In this document: piece by piece, positions 5,284 to 8,465 of the stretch | How the letters are laid out: each line of letters begins with the position of its first letter | How positions within the stretch are numbered: position 1 is the stretch's first letter | Origin: JAPLZH01 sp964450345 | Lineage (GTDB): Bacteria; Patescibacteriota; Minisyncoccia; Phycocordibacterales; PALSA-1337 | Reading direction: 5' to 3' | Assembly (NCBI GenBank): GCA_964450345.1 | Contig: CAYVEL010000027.1 | Span: 1-8,465 of the forward strand | Length of the DNA stretch: 8,465 bases | The notes under the pieces: model-generated | The model's database searches: none | Seen by the model: the letters and a program-made list of their open reading frames with translations, nothing else | What the model was told of the DNA's origin: nothing | Made by a program: the position numbers and the translations under genes

Positions 5284-8200
5284 ATGAAGTTTACCCACCT
5301 ACATACACATAGCCACTATTCTCTGCTTTCTGCACTACCTAAGGCCAGCGAACTAGCTAAAAAAGCCAAAGCTTTTGGTATGACCGCTCTAGCTATTACA
5401 GATAATGGAAACCTATACGGTGCAATAGAATTTTATAAAGCTTGTAAGAAACAAGAAATCAAACCTATCCTAGGATTAGATGCATATGTCGCTGTTCGTT
5501 CCAGAAAAGATATGCAGGCTGGTATCGACAATAAAAGATCTAGATTAGTCCTGCTCGCAAAAAATGAAGAGGGTTATAAGAACCTAATTAAATTAGTTAC
5601 TATTTCTCAGCTTGAGGGATTTTATTATAAACCTCGTATCGATAGAGAATTAATCACAGCGCATCATGCTGGATTAATTTGTATCATTCCATCATTCTCA
5701 AGTGATGTGACAAACGCATTAAAAGCTAGAGACACTGTAAAAGCAAAAGAAAGAATTGAATTCTATAAAAGTGTTTTCGGTCCTGACCTATACATTGAAA
5801 TAACACATCATCCAGAAATAGATAACCATGAAGCTTTAATGGATACATTAATAGCTTTTGCAAAAGAAAATAATGTTCCCATCATGGCTGCTCATGATGT
5901 CTACTACATGAATCCAGACGACAGAATGGCCAGAGAAACATTAATGATGGTTAATACTCACGGAGATGCTTCTGACAGAATCTCAGACAGTGATGAAGAA
6001 GATTTTTCTTTTATTTCTCCAGAAAGAGCAGAAGAATTATTTAAGAATGAACCGGAAGCTTTAGCTAATACCATTAAAATAGCTGAGGAGTGTAATTTAA
6101 ATATTGAATTAGGAAAGTGGACCTTCCCTGATCTAAAAGTTGAGAGTGGAAGAACATATGATGAAGAGTTAAGAGTTTTAGCCTATGAAGGTATAGCTAA
6201 TCGTGGCTTGAAAAAAACCGAAGAAGTTACTAAACGTCTAGATTACGAATTAGAAGTTATTAAGAACAAAGGATATGCGAAATACTTCCTAGTGGTAGCT
6301 GACCTACTTCGTTATTCTCATGAAAATAAAATCCTAACTAACATCAGAGGATCAGTGGCTGGTTCTCTTACTACTTATCTTACACATATTACGAACGTAG
6401 ATCCGTTAGACTATAAACTACCATTCGAACGTTTCTTAAACCCAGAAAGACCGAGTGCCCCCGATATCGATATGGACTTCGCCGATAATCGTCGAGACGA
6501 GGTTATTGAATATGCTCGTAGAAAATATGGCCACGATAAAGTAGCCCAGATTGGTACATTCGGTACAATGATGGCCCGCGGTGCCGTTCGTGATACTGCT
6601 CGCGCCCTAGGTTATCCATATGATATTGGAGATAGAATTTCAAAACTAATTCCTATGGGTGCACAAGGTTTCCCAATGACTATCGACAGAGCCCTAGAAG
6701 AAGTAGCTGAATTGAAACAGATGTATGAAAAAGAGGCTGATACAAAACGCATTATAGACATGGCAAAAAAGATTGAAGGTTGTGCTCGACACATTTCTGT
6801 TCATGCTGCTGGTGTGGTTATTGCTCCGAATCCTCTAATCGAATATGTACCACTACAGTACGATACTAAAGGTGAAAATAAGATTATTACTCAGTACGAT
6901 ATGCATGGTGTTGGTGAAGATGGAGTGGGACTTCTAAAATTCGACTTCCTTGGAATTAGAAACCTATCCATTCTTGCTGATGCAGTAGATAGAGTAAAGA
7001 AAGTAGAAAATAAAGACGTCGACATAGAAAAGATTCCTATGGACGACCCTAAGACTTTTGACATACTCGCAAAAGGAGAAACCATAGGTCTATTCCAGCT
7101 AAACGGAACAGGAATGACTAAATTCCTTAAAGATCTAAAGCCGTCTACTATTCACGATATTAATGCTATGGTGGCACTTTACCGTCCAGGTCCACTAGAA
7201 TCTATTCCTGAATATATCGAGAGAAAACACAATCCTAAAAAAGTTAAATTCCTAGACCCTAGACTGAAGGATATTCTAGATCGTTCATTCGGAGTTATTA
7301 CATACCAGGACGACGTTATGATGACCGCTATTAAACTAGCTGGTTATTCATGGCTTGAAGCAGATAAACTGAGAAAAGCGATGGGTAAGAAAATTCCAAA
7401 AGAAATGCAGGAACAGAAAGAAAAACTTCTAACAGGTTTCGTTAAAAATGGTCTATCAGAAGAAAAAGCTCAGGAACTATGGAAACTTATTGAACCTTTC
7501 GCTGCTTACGGTTTCAACAAAGCCCACGCTGCTTCATACGGACGTGTAGCCTATCAGACTGCATATATGAAGGCGAACTTCCCCGCTATATACATGTCAG
7601 CAGTTCTTACAGCAGAATCTGGTGATGTAGAAAAAATTGGTGAAATAGTTCAGGAATGTAAGAGAATGAATATCCCTGTTCTTCCTCCAGATATCAATGA
7701 AAGCTTTAGCCAATTCACAATCATCAAAGGAAAACCAGAATCTCAAATAGAAGCAGAGAAAGTTGATCGTATTAGATTCGGACTATTAACCATTAAAAAC
7801 TTCGGTCAGGGTGTAGCTACTTCTATTATTGAAGAAAGAAAATTAAATGGTAAGTTCACATCTCTAAGTAATTTCCTATCACGAATACACGATAAAAATT
7901 TAAATAAAAAATCTCTAGAAGCACTAATAAAAGCTGGAGCACTCGATGCTTTCGGAGAAAGAGGACAGATGCTTGCAAACATTGAAGAAATGCTTAACTT
8001 TAACCGTGAAGCTACGAACTTAGATAAAACTCATGATTCACTATTCGCTAATCTATCAGGACACTCCCCTCATGAATTAAATCTTAGACCCGCAGATCCT
8101 GTTAAAAAAGAACAGAGCTTAGCTTGGGAAAAAGAACTTCTAGGACTATATATCACGGGACACCCTCTCGATAAATTTAGAGAAATATTATCTAAACGTG

Positions 8201-8465
8201 ACATAAATATTGCAAAAGCAAAAGAAACCCTAAAAGACGGTAAAGCTGTAATACTAGGAGGACTTATCGAGGAAGTAAAACCTATCAATACCAAAAAAGG
8301 AGAACTAATGGCATTCATTAGACTCATGGATTTTTCAGGAACAATAGAGTGTGTTGTTTTCCCTAAAACTTTTGCTACTGCAAAAGATATTGTGGCTGTA
8401 GATAAGTGTGTAGCACTAAGCGGAAAAATGTCCGAAAGAAACGGTGTTATGACAGTTATTATAGA
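5284..8465 (+). CDS. dnaE: DNA polymerase III alpha subunit, 3' end beyond window
   Basis: The replicative C-family polymerase; about 1060 codons are present and the frame is open at the window edge. An N-terminal PHP domain (about 1-210) begins HLHTHSHYS. The palm holds PDIDMDF with Asp396 and Asp398, and Asp625 in HDINAMVALYRPGP supplies the third catalytic aspartate, so polymerase activity is expected. RGSVAGS, GTFGTM, ISVHAAG and the AAYGFNKAHAASYG fingers motif are all in order. A helix-hairpin-helix region (about 850-890) precedes HDSLF at 917-921, a likely beta-clamp-binding motif with His in place of Gln. An OB fold starts near 985 and is cut off. Several PHP metal ligands are replaced (Asn41, Asp66, Arg87, Phe138, Tyr207), so built-in proofreading is unlikely. 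The ATG follows its promoter closely. The gene is transcribed divergently from the methyltransferase. Confidence 0.98.
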   Translation, partial: MKFTHLHTHSHYSLLSALPKASELAKKAKAFGMTALAITDNGNLYGAIEFYKACKKQEIKPILGLDAYVAVRSRKDMQAGIDNKRSRLVLLAKNEEGYKNLIKLVTISQLEGFYYKPRIDRELITAHHAGLICIIPSFSSDVTNALKARDTVKAKERIEFYKSVFGPDLYIEITHHPEIDNHEALMDTLIAFAKENNVPIMAAHDVYYMNPDDRMARETLMMVNTHGDASDRISDSDEEDFSFISPERAEELFKNEPEALANTIKIAEECNLNIELGKWTFPDLKVESGRTYDEELRVLAYEGIANRGLKKTEEVTKRLDYELEVIKNKGYAKYFLVVADLLRYSHENKILTNIRGSVAGSLTTYLTHITNVDPLDYKLPFERFLNPERPSAPDIDMDFADNRRDEVIEYARRKYGHDKVAQIGTFGTMMARGAVRDTARALGYPYDIGDRISKLIPMGAQGFPMTIDRALEEVAELKQMYEKEADTKRIIDMAKKIEGCARHISVHAAGVVIAPNPLIEYVPLQYDTKGENKIITQYDMHGVGEDGVGLLKFDFLGIRNLSILADAVDRVKKVENKDVDIEKIPMDDPKTFDILAKGETIGLFQLNGTGMTKFLKDLKPSTIHDINAMVALYRPGPLESIPEYIERKHNPKKVKFLDPRLKDILDRSFGVITYQDDVMMTAIKLAGYSWLEADKLRKAMGKKIPKEMQEQKEKLLTGFVKNGLSEEKAQELWKLIEPFAAYGFNKAHAASYGRVAYQTAYMKANFPAIYMSAVLTAESGDVEKIGEIVQECKRMNIPVLPPDINESFSQFTIIKGKPESQIEAEKVDRIRFGLLTIKNFGQGVATSIIEERKLNGKFTSLSNFLSRIHDKNLNKKSLEALIKAGALDAFGERGQMLANIEEMLNFNREATNLDKTHDSLFANLSGHSPHELNLRPADPVKKEQSLAWEKELLGLYITGHPLDKFREILSKRDINIAKAKETLKDGKAVILGGLIEEVKPINTKKGELMAFIRLMDFSGTIECVVFPKTFATAKDIVAVDKCVALSGKMSERNGVMTVII

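Noticed and set aside
6612..8327. Three minus-strand frames inside dnaE
   Set aside because: They are Ser/Phe-rich antisense shadows of well-conserved polymerase motifs.
1..8465. Alternative genetic code (UGA read as Gly or Trp), as in some CPR lineages
   Set aside because: All genes read through cleanly with the standard bacterial code, using TAA or TAG stops, and conserved motifs need no UGA decoding.

Overview
This AT-rich window reads as chromosomal DNA from a small-genome bacterium of the Candidate Phyla Radiation (Patescibacteria, probably Parcubacteria-like). The assignment is an inference from several signs. L32 has a short MVNRMRxTRxHT-type N-terminus. A membrane protein carries a UBA-like N-terminal three-helix segment before a Pro-rich linker and a membrane anchor. 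There are no clear Shine-Dalgarno sites, and UGG is the only Trp codon seen. No mobile element, CRISPR array, tRNA or rRNA was found.

Layout. Six complete genes and one edge fragment lie on the minus strand (transcribed right to left), and one long gene runs rightward off the end. In minus-strand order they are: a class I SAM methyltransferase (5184-4381), rnhB (4356-3754), rpmF (3700-3485), a nusB-Nudix fusion (3439-2522) and rnc (2520-1822). A hairpin terminator follows (about 1801-1775). Next comes a 522-residue membrane-anchored surface protein with its own extended -10 promoter (1665-97), and then the first 20 codons of smc (62 to the window edge). On the plus strand dnaE starts at 5284 and is still open at 8465 (about 1060 codons). 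The 99-bp gap 5185-5283 is a divergent promoter region.

How the genes fit together. rpmF-nusB-rnc is a ribosome-production unit: an L32 zinc-ribbon protein, the rRNA antitermination factor NusB and the rRNA-processing RNase III. RNase HII and DnaE add replication and RNA-primer/ribonucleotide handling. rnc followed by smc is a widespread bacterial neighbourhood, and here the surface-protein gene sits between the two.

Most interesting points. NusB is fused to a Nudix domain whose Nudix box has lost the catalytic Glu and Arg but kept the EE pair. The rnc-smc pair is split by a multidomain surface protein with two calcium-binding loops and a lectin-like C-terminal domain. Several genes have an extended -10 placed so close to the start codon that the mRNA would be leaderless. 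The DnaE PHP domain has lost most of its metal ligands. No wholly new multi-gene system is evident; most of the window is housekeeping.
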